A stretch of DNA of 64,000 nt, taken from contig CAWUHX010000020.1 in NCBI GenBank assembly GCA_963922205.1, positions 1 to 64,000 of the forward strand. The letters are read 5' to 3'. Below, piece by piece: positions 34,401 to 45,116 of this stretch. Position 1 is the stretch's first letter. Every line of letters begins with the position of its first letter. Position numbers and translations under genes: made by a program. The notes under the pieces were generated by a model, which made no database searches, was not told the DNA's origin, and saw nothing but the letters and a program-made list of their open reading frames with translations. Origin of the DNA: Romanomermis culicivorax (lineage: Eukaryota; Nematoda; Enoplea; Mermithida; Mermithidae).

Positions 34401-36976
34401 TTCTGAACGTGAAATCAATTCAAAAGCTTCATGGGAGTAGTTTTCGGAAATTTCTACTCTTCTTACTCATTTCTTTTCAGTCAAGTTCATGAGAGTTTAG
34501 GAATAAATTACTGGTTTTTAAATTTCATAAATAATAAAATTCTAGAAATTACAACTTCTGAACACAAAATTCGAATCTAATTCTTGAAATACATGTTCGG
34601 AAAGTTGATTTTCCAGCGTTGGATAGTTTGATGGAAAATTTGTTCCACAATGCTTGTAGTTTAGACCTTGGTCAAACTCGAAAATTTCGATTTTTCCCTC
34701 AATTTGGATAAATTAATGGCTCTGAAAACACCAGAAGGTTTGAAAAAGTTCAAGAACATATAAATAAAGAATCTATAAGCATTTCTAAGCGAAAAAACGA
34801 CTTCAGGAAATATGGAAAAAATTTTTCTGGGTGCTGAAAAAACACTGAGTATCGACTAGAATTAGGATTTGGAGGCTTATAAGTTGGAGATTTTGTGTTG
34901 TATTTCTGCAAGCACTGCAAGCTGAGGCTTAGGCTTCATTTGAGAAGCTTCTAACTAAATTTTTAAATCTTTTTAAAGTTAAAAAATACATGTTTAATCT
35001 AGTTTGATCATTGAAGTTTGAAACCCACAATTTTCTGACAGTATCATTGGACAATATTTTATGTGTGCGATATGACTTGGCTTTTAATAATCAGAGTTGT
35101 TACTTTTTTACTGTAACAAAACCTATGTTGAAAAAAATTACGTCGAGCATGTTTGATCATTTAAACAGTTCGATGCAGCAATCGGCTGAATATGATGATG
35201 AAGATGAAATTATGCAGCTAGTAGCTGAATAAAGCTGTTGATTCTTGATAAACTTATGTTTGATCTATTTTTTACCTATGAATTAAATTTATTCTATGCT
35301 TTTAAAAATTGGGGGTTTTTAGGGGTTTTCAGAAAATTGTGAGGTTTTCTAGGGTTTTTTTGGAACGATTGAGGTTTTTTGGCGGAAAAATTGGGGTTCT
35401 TGAAGGCGGGTACTTGGCAACACTGTCTAAAATGCTCTGAAATGCATCTCCCCAAATGGGGAAAGTGCCCAAAATTTTTCACCCTTTTCCGAGTTTTTCC
35501 CCCCAAAAAGCACGATTTGGAAAAGAAAACAGTGGCGCGGAGCGCTGGAAAGTTTTTAAATTTTGACCTTCCAAAGTTCACCAGAATACATCTTTTCGGT
35601 TTTGAATTCCCGAAAATTTTTGCCACATTGCTGAATTATTTTTCCCTCAAAAGACCCTCTTCGAGGAAAAAACCCCGGACAGAGCTAGTTTTGAAGAAAT
35701 CGGCTATATAGTTGATAACATTCAGGTTATCTACTGTTATTCAGCGCAGAATTGCATATAATGTATCGATTGCGGCATGTAGAACCGCAAAAAGTATTCC
35801 ACTCGAGAAGTCCGGGTCCGTAAACTGCACTAAACCGCAATGCGGTTGCGGGTCGCCACCCGCAAAATTTTTTTCTGGTTGCGGGTGACTTGCGGGCTGC
35901 ACTGTTTTATGCCCGTTGCGGCCAAGTATGCCTACGGCTTTAAAGTTTCATACGTAGTATTTTTTGTATAACTTCGAAATGATTTGCACAAAGCATGATA
36001 AAAAATATCACTTGATGAATCCATAAATATTTGATCCCACCGTGAAATGGGAATGTGCTCGAAAGAGTTACAAAACAGGCTGTACACAGTCTGATTTTCG
36101 TAGAAAAATTTTCTGCTTTCGTTTTTCTCACTCATTTCTAACAGATGTTGTGGTAAAATGGAGAAAAAGCGAACAAAAGCTCTGGCAGAAAATTACGGGG
36201 ATAGGTTTCATTGAACCTAGTTTGCTGTCGAAAAGTGTTTCCGAACGAGGTCTGAAAATTACATGTTTTTAATCTTAGTTGAACAGTCTCAGACTCGGTT
36301 CAAGTAAAACTGCGTTTCTGTAACTGCAAAAATTGTCAGGTCGAGGTCAGACTGTCTTCCGGAACTATCGGATCTGCGCTGTTCAAAAACACGAATTCAG
36401 ATGGATTATAATTTTTCCTTTAATCGATGAGCTGAATGTATGTGCAACATACATCAAGAAAAAAATCAATTTTCAGCTGAATTTACATTTTCATTGAGCG
36501 CTTGAATTTCATAGTGAAATATGTTCTGTCTCGTACCGGGAATATTTACTCATCGCAGATTGATTTTCCGAAAATGTTTCAGTTCAGTATATTTGCAATA
36601 GTGGTTTCTGAAAAATTCAAGTGAACAATTTTTTGTTTTTAGCTTAACAGATGACATTAATATGCTGCGAGGTCATAGCATTGATTTCTACGCTGAAATA
36701 GAAATGTATCGTCGTGAAAATGAGATTTATCGTCGGGAAAACGAAATTTTAAAAAATGACAAACAATTCTTGGAAGAAAACAATGAAGATTTACAACACG
36801 AAAACGAATGCTTGAAAGCAAAGATTAACGAGTTAGCATCGGATGACCTTGTCGAAACTGTCTCCTGTTTGGAAGCAGAACGACATATGCTGGATATTTG
36901 CGGCAATATATTCGACGTTTCGGCAAGCATCGATGGGAAACTGTCGTCTACGGAAGATTTTCCGGTAAATTTTTAG
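27608..36976 (+). CDS. C/EBP-like bZIP transcription factor
   Basis: Seven exons (27608-27827, 27978-28073, 28467-28576, 28812-28946, 29104-29240, 30680-30877, 36643-36976) join in phase to a 409-residue protein, so this is likely a complete coding sequence. The N-terminal 230 residues are low-complexity, rich in S, P, Q and acidic residues, as in activation domains. Residues about 253-275 are the DNA-contacting basic region (KRDKNNDAVKRCREKKKRE). The leucines at 286, 293, 300 and 307 form the zipper, which spans the exon 6/7 junction. NNxAV is the C/EBP hallmark, but CR in place of SR is more like Fos/Jun, so the subfamily is uncertain. After the zipper come a tandem MYRRENEI/YRRENEI and a further charged coiled coil to about residue 345. 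An AG exists at 27597-27598, so a 5' non-coding exon is possible. Intron 6 (5.8 kb) is packed with nested transposons. Confidence 0.85.
28390..28435 (+). repeat. (TA)n microsatellite in bZIP intron 2
   Basis: An A run is followed by about 20 TA dinucleotides, about 30 bases upstream of the acceptor for exon 3 (28467). It is simple sequence and likely length-polymorphic. Confidence 0.9.
29662..30502. mobile_element. Long-TIR element (MULE-like) inserted in family B
   Basis: The left arm contains ACTTATGCACTTTATGGCC, TATCGAATT and AACGTGTAAAG; the right arm has the inverse (GGCCATATAGTGCATAAGT, AATTCGATA, TTACACGTT). It is flanked by ATTTTTCCG on both sides (29653-29661, 30503-30511), which fits the uninterrupted family B sequence. 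A 9-bp duplication with long arms is MULE-like. A related copy is at 13255-13745. Confidence 0.75.
29811..30114. mobile_element. GC-rich PIF/Harbinger MITE
   Basis: Termini AGGCCCTGTCATACTTCACC and, inverted, AGGCCCAGTCATACTTCACC are flanked by TAA at 29808-29810 and 30115-30117. Subterminal blocks of GCGCGGCGCCGC repeats are self-complementary and make 304 bp of unusually GC-rich DNA in an AT-rich window. The paralogous locus near 13403-13420 lacks it. Non-coding. Confidence 0.85.
31596..31881. mobile_element. Probable hAT-type MITE, TTCCCC word variant
   Basis: The left side is GCGTGTTTTTTCC, then TTTTTCCCCAAGCGGGGAAA and GACCCTAAAAATTTTCC. The right side is TTTTGGGGAAAAACACGC. The order of T run, inverted word, GACCY and A/T run matches the ends of 57713-58659, but with CCCC/GGGG as the word. 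No matching target duplication was found, so the borders are approximate. Confidence 0.5.
32167..32403. mobile_element. PIF/Harbinger MITE
   Basis: Inverted ends AGGGTCATTTATACTTGCC and GGCAAATATAAATGACCCT are flanked by TTA (32164-32166, 32404-32406). Next to each end is TTTTTCGGCGGAACGGAACG or its inverse. 237 bp, non-coding, inserted in the hAT element 31281-35425. Confidence 0.86.
32966..34847. mobile_element. hAT-like element, TGCAGAA word variant
   Basis: It opens CAGTGTTTTTTC and closes GAAAAAACACTG. TGCAGA and TTCTGCA words recur near the left end, as in the related left end at 43266. The interior 34160-34690 is the inverse of 57945-58530. The flanks (TAAGTATG, AGTATCGA) do not form a clean duplication. 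It is split by the hAT element 33327-34087. Confidence 0.6.
33327..34087. mobile_element. hAT element with CGAGTT-repeat ends
   Basis: Inverted ends TAGGGCTGTTTCGA and TCGAAACAGCCCTA are flanked by GTTTCTGG on both sides (33319-33326, 34088-34095), a perfect duplication. Arrays of GAGTTCGAGTTC lie near both ends and are in inverse orientation to each other. 761 bp, no transposase left. Removing it restores a sequence like 43560-43600. Confidence 0.9.
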
Positions 36977-38334
36977 TTGTATTTACCAGCACAAACGTAA
37001 TTTTAATGTCGTGGTAAACTGGTTATTTTTCGGAGAATGCATTACTCCTTCGACAAGAAAAAATTACGGTTTCTTTACGCATTTCATTGTAAAAAATAGA
37101 CTTCAGGGCCGGAAGTTGATGCTTTATATCCGTTCTAATCGATCTAAATTTCTACAAAAATCGTTGTCATATCGTATTTTAGTTCACCGTAGGCCAAAAC
37201 AACTTGCCGGAAGCAGTAACCTTGGCATCGCAATATTTATGTTAAATTTTTAAACCTGAACATCCCGTGTTATATTATTTCTATTCGTTTTGTATTTTCG
37301 CAAAATTGTAGGTATATTCATAGTCTGTTTTTTTCAAATGCTTGTAACGCAAAAATGCTGAAAGTAAGTACGCATGCAGAATTTCGTGTCAAGACGATAT
37401 CGTTGTTGACTGTATGTTAGGAATCGATCAACCGGCTGCTGCGAACTATGACTAAACTCTCAACTCAGCTCGGTAACTCTTTTAAAAATACTTTCTGTCC
37501 GATGCGAGAAATGTCCAAAAAAATCTCCCACAGCTAAAAAAAATATTCGCTGCTCTGCGCAGAAAAAGCTAAGCAAATGATCAACGCTGTGGCGCAATGT
37601 ACCGGACTTTGAGATTTCAACTTCCCAAAGCACACCAATTGTATCACGATCTTGATTCCCGAATTTTTTTCATAAAATGAGAACCATGTGCGAAAGTTTT
37701 TTCTAATTTCCAAATTTTTCTGAACAAATAGCCTTCAATTCCGTCAGTAACTTCAATTATGGCGTTTTTTATTGTAATACAGTATAGTGTGCGCTCGCCA
37801 GGTAATTGAACAAACAATGCATACTTCATTTCATCTTTTTTCGGTTACAAGCATTCAAAAAAAACAGACTATACGTATATTTTCCGCTTCTTCAGTGTAA
37901 ATAGCCAGTGCTATTTTTGATCAGCAAGCACGTACATGCCAGAAGTCAGACGGTGTTGTGTGCTTCCTGATCAAATTTATAAACTTATTGCTTCGTCTGT
38001 TTTTATGCTAAATATAGCTGTTTTTAATTTCTCATCTTTCGTTGTAAAATTTACTGGTATGTACATAAAAGTAGTTTTTTAAATTGCAGGAATCACTCAT
38101 CCTACTATCTGTTTTCCAGAAACATGGATTTGGCAATTGTTTGCGTGTCAGCATTGCTGATCACAGAATTCGTCGGGAAAATTGTGACGCTTTTTGAAAC
38201 AGGAAGATTGCAAGTGTTTTCAATACAGCTCGTGATTATTTCCATTTCTGGAATCAGAATGATCGACAGATTTATGTTCTATTCAGTTAGCGTCCCTCTG
38301 TAAATGAAAACGGACATGTAAACTGGCTGATCTA
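36977..38334. other. Spacer after the bZIP gene, nothing recognised
   Basis: Between the bZIP stop codon and the fold-back element I see no conserved coding block or structured RNA. A GC motif of the dispersed hairpin type (GCTGCTCTGCGCAG) is near 37550. The region presumably contains the 3' UTR of the bZIP gene, but no convincing polyadenylation signal lies close to the stop. Confidence 0.4.
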
Positions 38335-39115
38335 TTCTCAACTGAGCGATTCCCAATTGGGCGATTCCAAGCGATCGAGAGTAATAACACTTTCGTCATA
38401 TTTTCCTTCTTTACCTTGTGTGTGTTGCCACTGTTGTCTATGTTTTCGTTCATGTATGTTTTTACGTTTTCGTCTTTTGTCTCCGCTTTCCTTCATTCCT
38501 TCTAGTAATCGATTTTTTTTGCTCATGATACAAGGCATTAGAAGTCATTTTTAATAACCGAGGTCTGCCGGACAATTCTCGGCGAGCTTGAGTCTTTCAT
38601 CGTTCTAAGTGTGAAAATCTTCATAAAAAACATAAACAAAAGCTTACTGGGTGAAACAAAACATCAAAAGAAATGAACCGTCAACAAAAATAAAGGCATT
38701 AAAAATAAGAGAAAATAGGCGGAGTTAAAAAAGAAAATAACGTGAAAAAAGTGACAGCAAAGGCGAAGCAAGATAAAGAAAGCAGTAAGAAAGGCAAAGT
38801 ATGCGAAAAAGGACAAAAAAAATAATCATGAGAATAGAAAAAATGAAGAAGTAAAAACAAAAAATTAAGATGAAAAGTAAATAAGTATGAAGAAAAAATC
38901 ACAAAGGATAAAATTAAATAGAATATTTCATGAGCAAAAAAGAAAAAGTAGATGACAATAAAAAAGAAAATGAAACAAAGCAGGGGCAAACGATGAAAAC
39001 ATAAACAATACACACGGAAAACAAAGAAGTAGTAGTTATTTCGTTCTCGATCGATCGTCTTGAATTGCTCAATGGAAAATCGCTCACTTGGAAACCCAAA
39101 CCGCCTTTGACTGTT
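38335..39115. repeat. Large imperfect fold-back element
   Basis: The left arm contains TGAGCGATTCCCAATTGGGC then AGCGATCGAGAGTAATAAC. The right arm is its inverse with about 75 percent identity (AAGTGAGCGATTTTCC, ATCGATCGAGAACGAAATAAC). The left arm continues as a pyrimidine-rich plus strand and the right arm as a purine-rich one (38690-39030). The phenylalanine-rich minus-strand frame across it is a by-product of that composition. 39116-39918 has no gene apart from the UPF3 3' end. Confidence 0.6.
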
Positions 39116-39612
39116 AGCGCACGCATAGAAATGCATTGGTGGACGTGGCCAATAAAAAATGACCAACTGGCTCGAGCGAACAAAGAATGTTAGAATTAGC
39201 ATGCTCGAGGTGGGATAGGCGAATTACCAGCAGCCAAATCGAAGAATATTGCTTCAATAAAGCGTTTGTTCGGAATTGTTAGAAGCATTATATATTTTAC
39301 AGAAAAGTTATATTATACAGTCCGAATTTTAATAATTCTATGGACAAACGACAAAAAAATAAAGGGGAAATCATTAAATAACGAAATAACAGGAAGTGCA
39401 GCCGTGAAACTGACGTCTTCATTTCTGAGTTTACTACAAATTGAATTACTGTAGTCGCAGGTGATCCGCACAAGGATCTTACAGTAAACTTGCTGTCTCA
39501 TATCTTACCGCTTTTACTGTAAGACTTTTGTGAATTATAGCATTTTTAAAAATGCTTCTAAATCAAAAAATGGCAAAATAAGAAGTCTTCAGAGATTTTA
39601 CTGTATGTAGAA

Positions 39613-39618
39613 TTTATT
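39613..39618 (-). terminator. Candidate UPF3 polyadenylation signal
   Basis: AATAAA on the minus strand (TTTATT on plus), about 300 bases past the UPF3 stop codon and overlapping a second AATAAAT. It is the nearest canonical signal I see downstream of 39919. Confidence 0.4.
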
Positions 39619-39918
39619 TATCTAAAAATTTGTAAGGTCGTATTTACAAAGCTGGATAAGCTGGTGTCGCTGTTTCGTGCATGAAGGTAGAAAGTAATTA
39701 TGTGAGAATTTACTCCATGGATAACGCTGATCCGTCTGTGACGATACGACTCTTTCTATCAGTTGTTATAGCACGAAAATTTGCAGCTCTATACTGTGAC
39801 CTTACTCTTTGATTTCATTTTTAGAAGCACTTCGAGAAAAACAGGCTATAAATCACGGAATTAAAAGCTATGTTCACGCATCAAATTTGCGGGTTACAAA
39901 AAAAGAAGCCCATACAAT

Positions 39919-42900
39919 TTAGTCTGTTTCCTTGAAAACGAGCGGTTTTTCGGCTGCGGCTAATTGTTTCCGTCGTTGCCCGGGCGTATAGAGCGGAATT
40001 GAAGGTTTATCCTGTGAAAACGAATAAAACAACGTGAAAAAATATAAAAACTAAGGAATCGAGACTGGCAGGACTCGAACCTGCAACCTTCGGCTCCGGA
40101 AACCGACGCGATAATCCATTTCGCTACAGTCCCGATGAAATATACCTATAATTTTACCGGTAATACCACGGGGAACTTTGACGAAAATTTTCTGATAAAT
40201 CCAGCAGAGCTCAAAAATCGTTGATCATGACGAGGTTTTTAAAAAGCTATTTTTCGAACAATATTCTGTTGCATAAGGAAATTTAACATCTGGAAAACCT
40301 AGTGATACAAGTCGATACAGGGTAATTGAGAACAGAAAGCAATCTAAAAATTGTTAAACAAAATCATAAAGGTTTTGGTGTTCACTGTCACATTTTATTT
40401 ATGTTTGAAACACACCAGATTAATCAAGGAGGTGTAACGTAAAGCAATTTTGTTTTTAGGGAATTCACGCGATTAATCCGAGTAAATACGAAACAAATAA
40501 CGTTGAACAAAATTTGCATTTGCTGAGATATGATTTTCATTGATTTTATTGGAACTGACCAACGTGGAAATTTGAGTTTCACATGACTAAATTTAATGTT
40601 AAACAGGGTACTTCAGTAAGAGGCGCATAAAATTGATTACATACTGTTCATTACTTGATACTCGGAATAAAAAAACACCGCGGATGCACAGGAAGTTACG
40701 AAAAATATAGTAAATAAGTCATTTACGTAGTGCGAGAAGCTTTTCACCTGGGAACTTAATTACCAATACTATTGAATTTAGAGGAAACTGTGAATAAAAA
40801 TTCTTTCAATACCCTTAATTTCTAAGATCATGACTAGACCCGGAAACCATAAGATTTCCAGAAAAATCTATGTCCTGCACCCTAAACCTATTCATCCATC
40901 GCTCACATTCTATGCTCCTGTCGTTCCGTTGAGCCTACTTTTTTCAAGCTTACTTTGTAACGAGTTTTCGATCGTTCTTTACTGGCGCCAGCTGTGGGTT
41001 CAATTTTTTCGGTCGATTCGTTATTTTCTCCTTTCTTTTCAGGTTGTGATTTATCGTCATTTCTCTCCTTTGCGCTTTCTTTAATCGGTTGTTGTAATTT
41101 TGGCGCCATCGGACCGGCTTTAGGAGATTTGTGGGAGACAATTTTCGTCTTCTCTTCTTCTAGATCGATCGCGCACGTTTCTTCAGCTTGACTTTCTGAC
41201 GACGTACGTTGTTGTTGATTGTAAGATGATTGCGCCTTTTTGACAAATCGGGGTGCTTTGCTTCTTTTAGGAAATTCGGATTTATCTTTTTTAGAAAGCT
41301 TAACTCTGCCATGGTGATTCGGATCGTCATGTCTCTGAAATGAATAAAAAAGTGACCAGATATACTAAAAAGATTTTTGAATAATATTCGAGTTTACTGT
41401 ATTGAAAAATCTTCGAATAGCCGCAACTTATTGATAAAATTAAGGAAAAACAATAACGTAACGCCAAATGGAAAATTTCATTACATGCAGCAGGCATGCT
41501 ATCGAATTGAAATCAGTCTCAGATTATAAATTCAATTTTAGGAACCTTTATACTTTATACTGATTGATACTGATTGAACCGAGCGTCAGTGACGCCGAGA
41601 AACTCAATTTTAATTATTATCATGAAGCCATATCACAATAAAATGATTAGTATATTTCATTCAATCAGACACTATAATTCAAGGCAAAAATTGCAAAACC
41701 AGAGAGCTATGACTCATCTTATGACAACTATCTCGTTCGACATGGCTTTGGACTTACCTCCTCGATTCTTTCTCTTTGTTTCTGATTTTCCATTTCACGC
41801 TTCTTTTTCGCTGCGTCTGCTTTCTCTTTCTCGATTCGTCTAGCGTATTCTTCCTCGCGTCGGATTCTTTCCTCCTCTTTTTGACGACGCTTTTCTTCCC
41901 CATGTTTCTAGAATACTGATAAATTCAGTGAAACATATACAAATCAAAACAAAAAGAAAGGTGAATATTAAATTAGCAGCAAAAAATATGTTAATCAGTT
42001 TTACATCCTCAAGCTTCTGTCAAATTTAATCGCCACAAAAAGTCTTTCATGTAAAGCTTTATATCATACCCGTCGTTCTTCTTTTCGCCATTCTAAGAAA
42101 TCCAATAGCGGCGTCTTCAATTTTAAAACGCCCTTATTTTCTGAAGGAAAAGCTAAAAAGCCTACAAATTCTATTCATTTTCTAATGATCACAGAATTAC
42201 CCTTCAACTCTTTCTCTTTTTTCTCAATTTCGGCTAGAACGCTTGATAACGGTTGAATTTCACTTTGTTTTGGATTTTTTAATTCGTCGACAAATTTTTT
42301 GAAATCAGGATCTAAAGATACAAAAAAAATTATGACTCTAAGAATCAAATTTATATAGGCTAAAGAAAGAACAAACCTTGATCAATCGTGCCGCACTTGG
42401 CGTCCTTCTTCACTTTTTTGGTCGGAATCTTTTGGTTAGGAGCTAATTCAACAACCGCGGGATATTCGCTGCCTGAAAAAAAATGTCTGAGATCACGTAT
42501 TTCAGCGTGCGGGCACAAGAACTGTTTCGAGCAAAATGCCATATTTCCATGGCAGATAGCATCCACGCGATTTCACACAAAAATAAGACATTATAGTCCT
42601 AGGATATCCCAACAAAACCCATGTTTGAATCAAATCTCTGAATTTCAGAAGAATGAACGACAAGCAATTCGAAAATTTGTAAATACACAACTAAAAAAAT
42701 CAGACAAATAACCGCACCCTTAGCGTCAACGAATACATAACCGTCGAAACGTTCTGTAAATTGTATAACATCTTCGATACATGGAATGCTAATGTACGCC
42801 CTAGTGTAAGACCACGGGCTGAGACTGAAATTAAAAAATGCGTCCATATGGCGAAATGCAGTGTGGTCCAAAAAAACGACCAGCCTGAAAGTGCTATTAT

Positions 42901-45025
42901 ACAGTAACCAGAGAAGATCTGGCTGCAGTAAGGTTTTTTGCATTCAAAAGCAAAATTATTGCGGTTATCATATGCTAGACCTTCATATTTTCTAATAAAC
43001 CCATGCTGATCGATATGGTATGGAGTTTTGACAGATTCTACAAATAAGAGTATCAACAAAAAAAACTTTTGAAGGGCTAATATTTGAATAAAAGATGCTA
43101 AATTATGGCATCACGCTAGTGATCGACCGGAGCTCCGGCTCCGGTAAGTCCGGCCTATTTTCTGACCTCCGGCCTCCGTGCCAGAGGTACTCTCTAAAGT
43201 GACCGGTGGTTTTTATTAGGTTCATTCTGATATAATAGATGATTAATCACATATTTGTTTTACTGCAGTGTTTCTTTTCGGCACAGTGCAGAATTTTCAG
43301 GCTTCGTGCAGACCTTTTTTTGTGATTTCTGCAATGGTGCAGAATTTTTTTGTCATGTTTTTTAGTCATGACCACATATACTCTTCTATAAGGTACCAGT
43401 CATTGATTCTGAACTTTTAAAATCAATTACTTTTCTCATTTCAAGATTTTAAAATGTCTAATCAACAGTTACTGTTTTTTCTCCAAATCGTGCTTTTTGG
43501 GGGGGGGGGATTCGGAAAAGGGGAAAAAACTTTGGGCTCTTTCCCCATTAGAGAAGAAAATTTTGGGGATGGGATACAGAAAAGATTCATTTTGGTGCAT
43601 TTTAGAAGGTCTTATCTCAAAATTTACCGGCGATTCGTGCCGATTATAACTTTGATAATCATTACTATGTATAACCTAGCTCAGGCTTTTATCATGTCTA
43701 CCTTCACTTCTCACTTAATCTATAATAGTTTTCGTCTTCCTAAACGTATTATCTCATGTTTTAATTGGTAATCTTCAATATTTTATCTTGATATTTAACG
43801 AAAATTCAAATTTTTTCCCTGTCACATTTTTTTGGAAAAAGTCAATACGTCAATTCCTTCACCTTGCCATGTTCTTCAACCAACTCGCCTCCTATTCACT
43901 CAAGAAATGAAGCTGACAGCAGTAGCAGTCAAGGTGAAAGTAGTGATGATGAACTCAGTTCGTCTGGAAATGAATGGTGTAGTTGGGAAAATGAAATGTT
44001 CATGAAGTTCAAGTTCAGGTACCATATTTGTAGCACTATATTTTATTATATCTCCGGCCTCCCGCCGGAGGTAAAATTGGACCCCCGGTCGATCGTTACA
44101 TCACGCACACGGATTTCGTTTCATTCCTTTTAGAAATATGCATAACTAACTCTTTTGAAGTTAATCATTTTGAATTTTGGAACACAACAAAATCGAGTGA
44201 AAAGAGTAATAGTTTGAAAGTTTTACACAGCAGATACTGTAGCAATATGTGTACGAAACTTGCAGTCAAAAACCTATACTCCATTCATTTTCAAATGAGC
44301 CTCAGAATGCAAAAAATGCAAACAAGGCTGTGGATAACCATGCATCCATCGTGTGCAAAAATTTTATTTTTATAAGTTATTCCCGGCTGTGGGCCCCATA
44401 CGCAGGTTGCTTATTATTTGCATGGACATATGGTTTTCTTTCTGAGGCTCATTTGAAAATAATAGACTAGAGCAGATAGGCTTTCTCAGAAACTAAACCT
44501 AGCCGTTGTAGCTTTGTATGATTAGATATGCTATATTACCCTATACATATGTACAATAGTTATGTACGTACAAATAACTCTATAACCTCATATCGGCCGG
44601 CACAAAATAGAAATAATCGTAAGCAGGAGGAGGCGCAATTTGATCCAAAAAATCTTTTTCCGTTAGACTAGGAGGCAATCGACGAACAACGACCTGAATT
44701 GTGTAAGACAATTTGGGTTAGATCTCGAGAAGTATGAATATCTCTGAACCATGTATATTTGCATACAAAAGCTGATTTTTTGCGTTTCAACATCGATAAA
44801 GGAATGTTCTGAATATTATCTTAATCCCTCCAATTCTAAATGTTTCCACAATAGACTATAATGAAAAAAGAACCCATTCTCAGGAAAATTAAAATTCTTA
44901 GAAATCAAGAATCTTGTTTCTTGGATCCTGCACGCAGCAAGCTTTACTTTTGTCGATACGAATTTTTTCCCAGTTTTCCGACTTTCGTCATTCTCTTTCG
45001 ATTTTTCTTCACTATTTTCGCCCAT
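39919..45025 (-). CDS. UPF3: UPF3, regulator of nonsense transcripts 3
   Basis: UPF3 links the exon-junction complex to UPF2/UPF1 in nonsense-mediated mRNA decay and shuttles between nucleus and cytoplasm. Nine exons on the minus strand (45025-44948, 44693-44587, 42824-42718, 42472-42377, 42311-42201, 42140-42070, 41907-41758, 41334-40954, 40011-39919) join in phase to 397 residues; human paralogues are about 470-480. Residues 27-150 are the UPF2-binding RRM-like domain (VVVRRLPPSLTEKDFLDQ, SYTRAYISI, ERFDGYVFVDAKG, YPAVVELAP). Exons 6 and 7 encode the charged K/E/R-rich helix. The last exon encodes the exon-junction-binding motif (DKPSIPLYTPGQRRKQ). The start is the first ATG of exon 1. A possible read-through of exon 8 would stop at 40903, but the GTAAGC donor and the conserved last exon favour splicing. 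Intron 2 has a hAT insertion and the last intron a tRNA gene. PCYT1 lies upstream on the same strand. Confidence 0.93.
40060..40133 (-). tRNA. tRNA-Arg, anticodon CCG
   Basis: The minus strand folds into a full cloverleaf: acceptor GGGACTG with CAGTCTC (one G-U pair), D stem GCGA/TCGC with GG in the loop, anticodon stem TCGGT/GCCGA around TTCCGGA (anticodon CCG, reading CGG), a 5-base variable loop, and T stem GCAGG/CCTGC around TTCGAGT. The discriminator is G and there is no intron. The internal B box GGTTCGAGTCC is canonical. A T5 run about 10 bases downstream (40046-40050) can act as the RNA polymerase III terminator. It sits in the last UPF3 intron on the same strand. Confidence 0.95.
43117..44098. 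mobile_element. hAT element in UPF3 intron 2
   Basis: Ends TAGTGATCGACCGG and CCGGTCGATCGTTA are flanked by CATCACGC on both sides (43109-43116, 44099-44106), a perfect duplication. CTCCGGC-type words flank both ends. Inside is the left end of a CAGTGTTT element with TGCAGAA words (from 43266), a stretch shared with 34160-34690, and a short serine/aspartate-rich frame (43870-43990). No transposase core. Confidence 0.87.
44286..44461. repeat. Short inverted-repeat element in UPF3 intron 2
   Basis: CATTTTCAAATGAGCCTCAG and its inverse CTGAGGCTCATTTGAAAAT bound a 176-bp segment. Target duplication unclear. Probably a MITE of undetermined type. Confidence 0.6.
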
Positions 45026-45116
45026 AATCTGAAGACAAAAACTTTGTCAAAGGTTCTTCAATCCACCTTGATTGCATAAACAGACAGATGTTCGCCCCTT
45101 TACGTTTTCAAACGCA

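Larger units (their letters stand above)
31281..35425. mobile_element. 4.1-kb hAT element nested in the Harbinger MITE
   Basis: Inverted ends CAGTGTTGCCAAGT and ACTTGGCAACACTG are flanked by perfect TCTAAAAT copies (31273-31280, 35426-35433). Subterminal AGGGGTTTTT words are repeated at both ends. No transposase domain was recognised; the only notable frame ends in an acidic tail at 35232. At least three other elements are inserted inside (32167-32403, 32966-34847, 33327-34087). Confidence 0.88.
30984..35939. mobile_element. PIF/Harbinger-like MITE split by a hAT element
   Basis: The outer ends TGCCGTAGGCATAATTAGCC and, inverted, AGCCGTAGGCATACTTGGCC are flanked by TTA (30981-30983 and 35940-35942). 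Inner parts on both sides are rich in GCGG words (GGTTCCGCAAAAATGCGG near 31080; CCGCAATGCGGTTGCGGG near 35840). Without the internal hAT insertion (31281-35425) it would be about 0.8 kb. It fills most of bZIP intron 6. Confidence 0.72.

Noticed and set aside
35011..35232. 73-residue frame ending in an acidic tail as a transposase C-terminus
   Set aside because: No conserved hAT motif is present; kept only as an observation within the hAT element.
38699..39202. 167-residue minus-strand frame rich in Phe, resembling a membrane protein
   Set aside because: The plus strand here is purine-rich and part of a fold-back arm; translation of a pyrimidine-rich strand gives F/L/S-rich peptides by composition alone.
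40830..41843. Plus-strand Ser/Phe-rich frames
   Set aside because: They are antisense to UPF3 exons 7 and 8.
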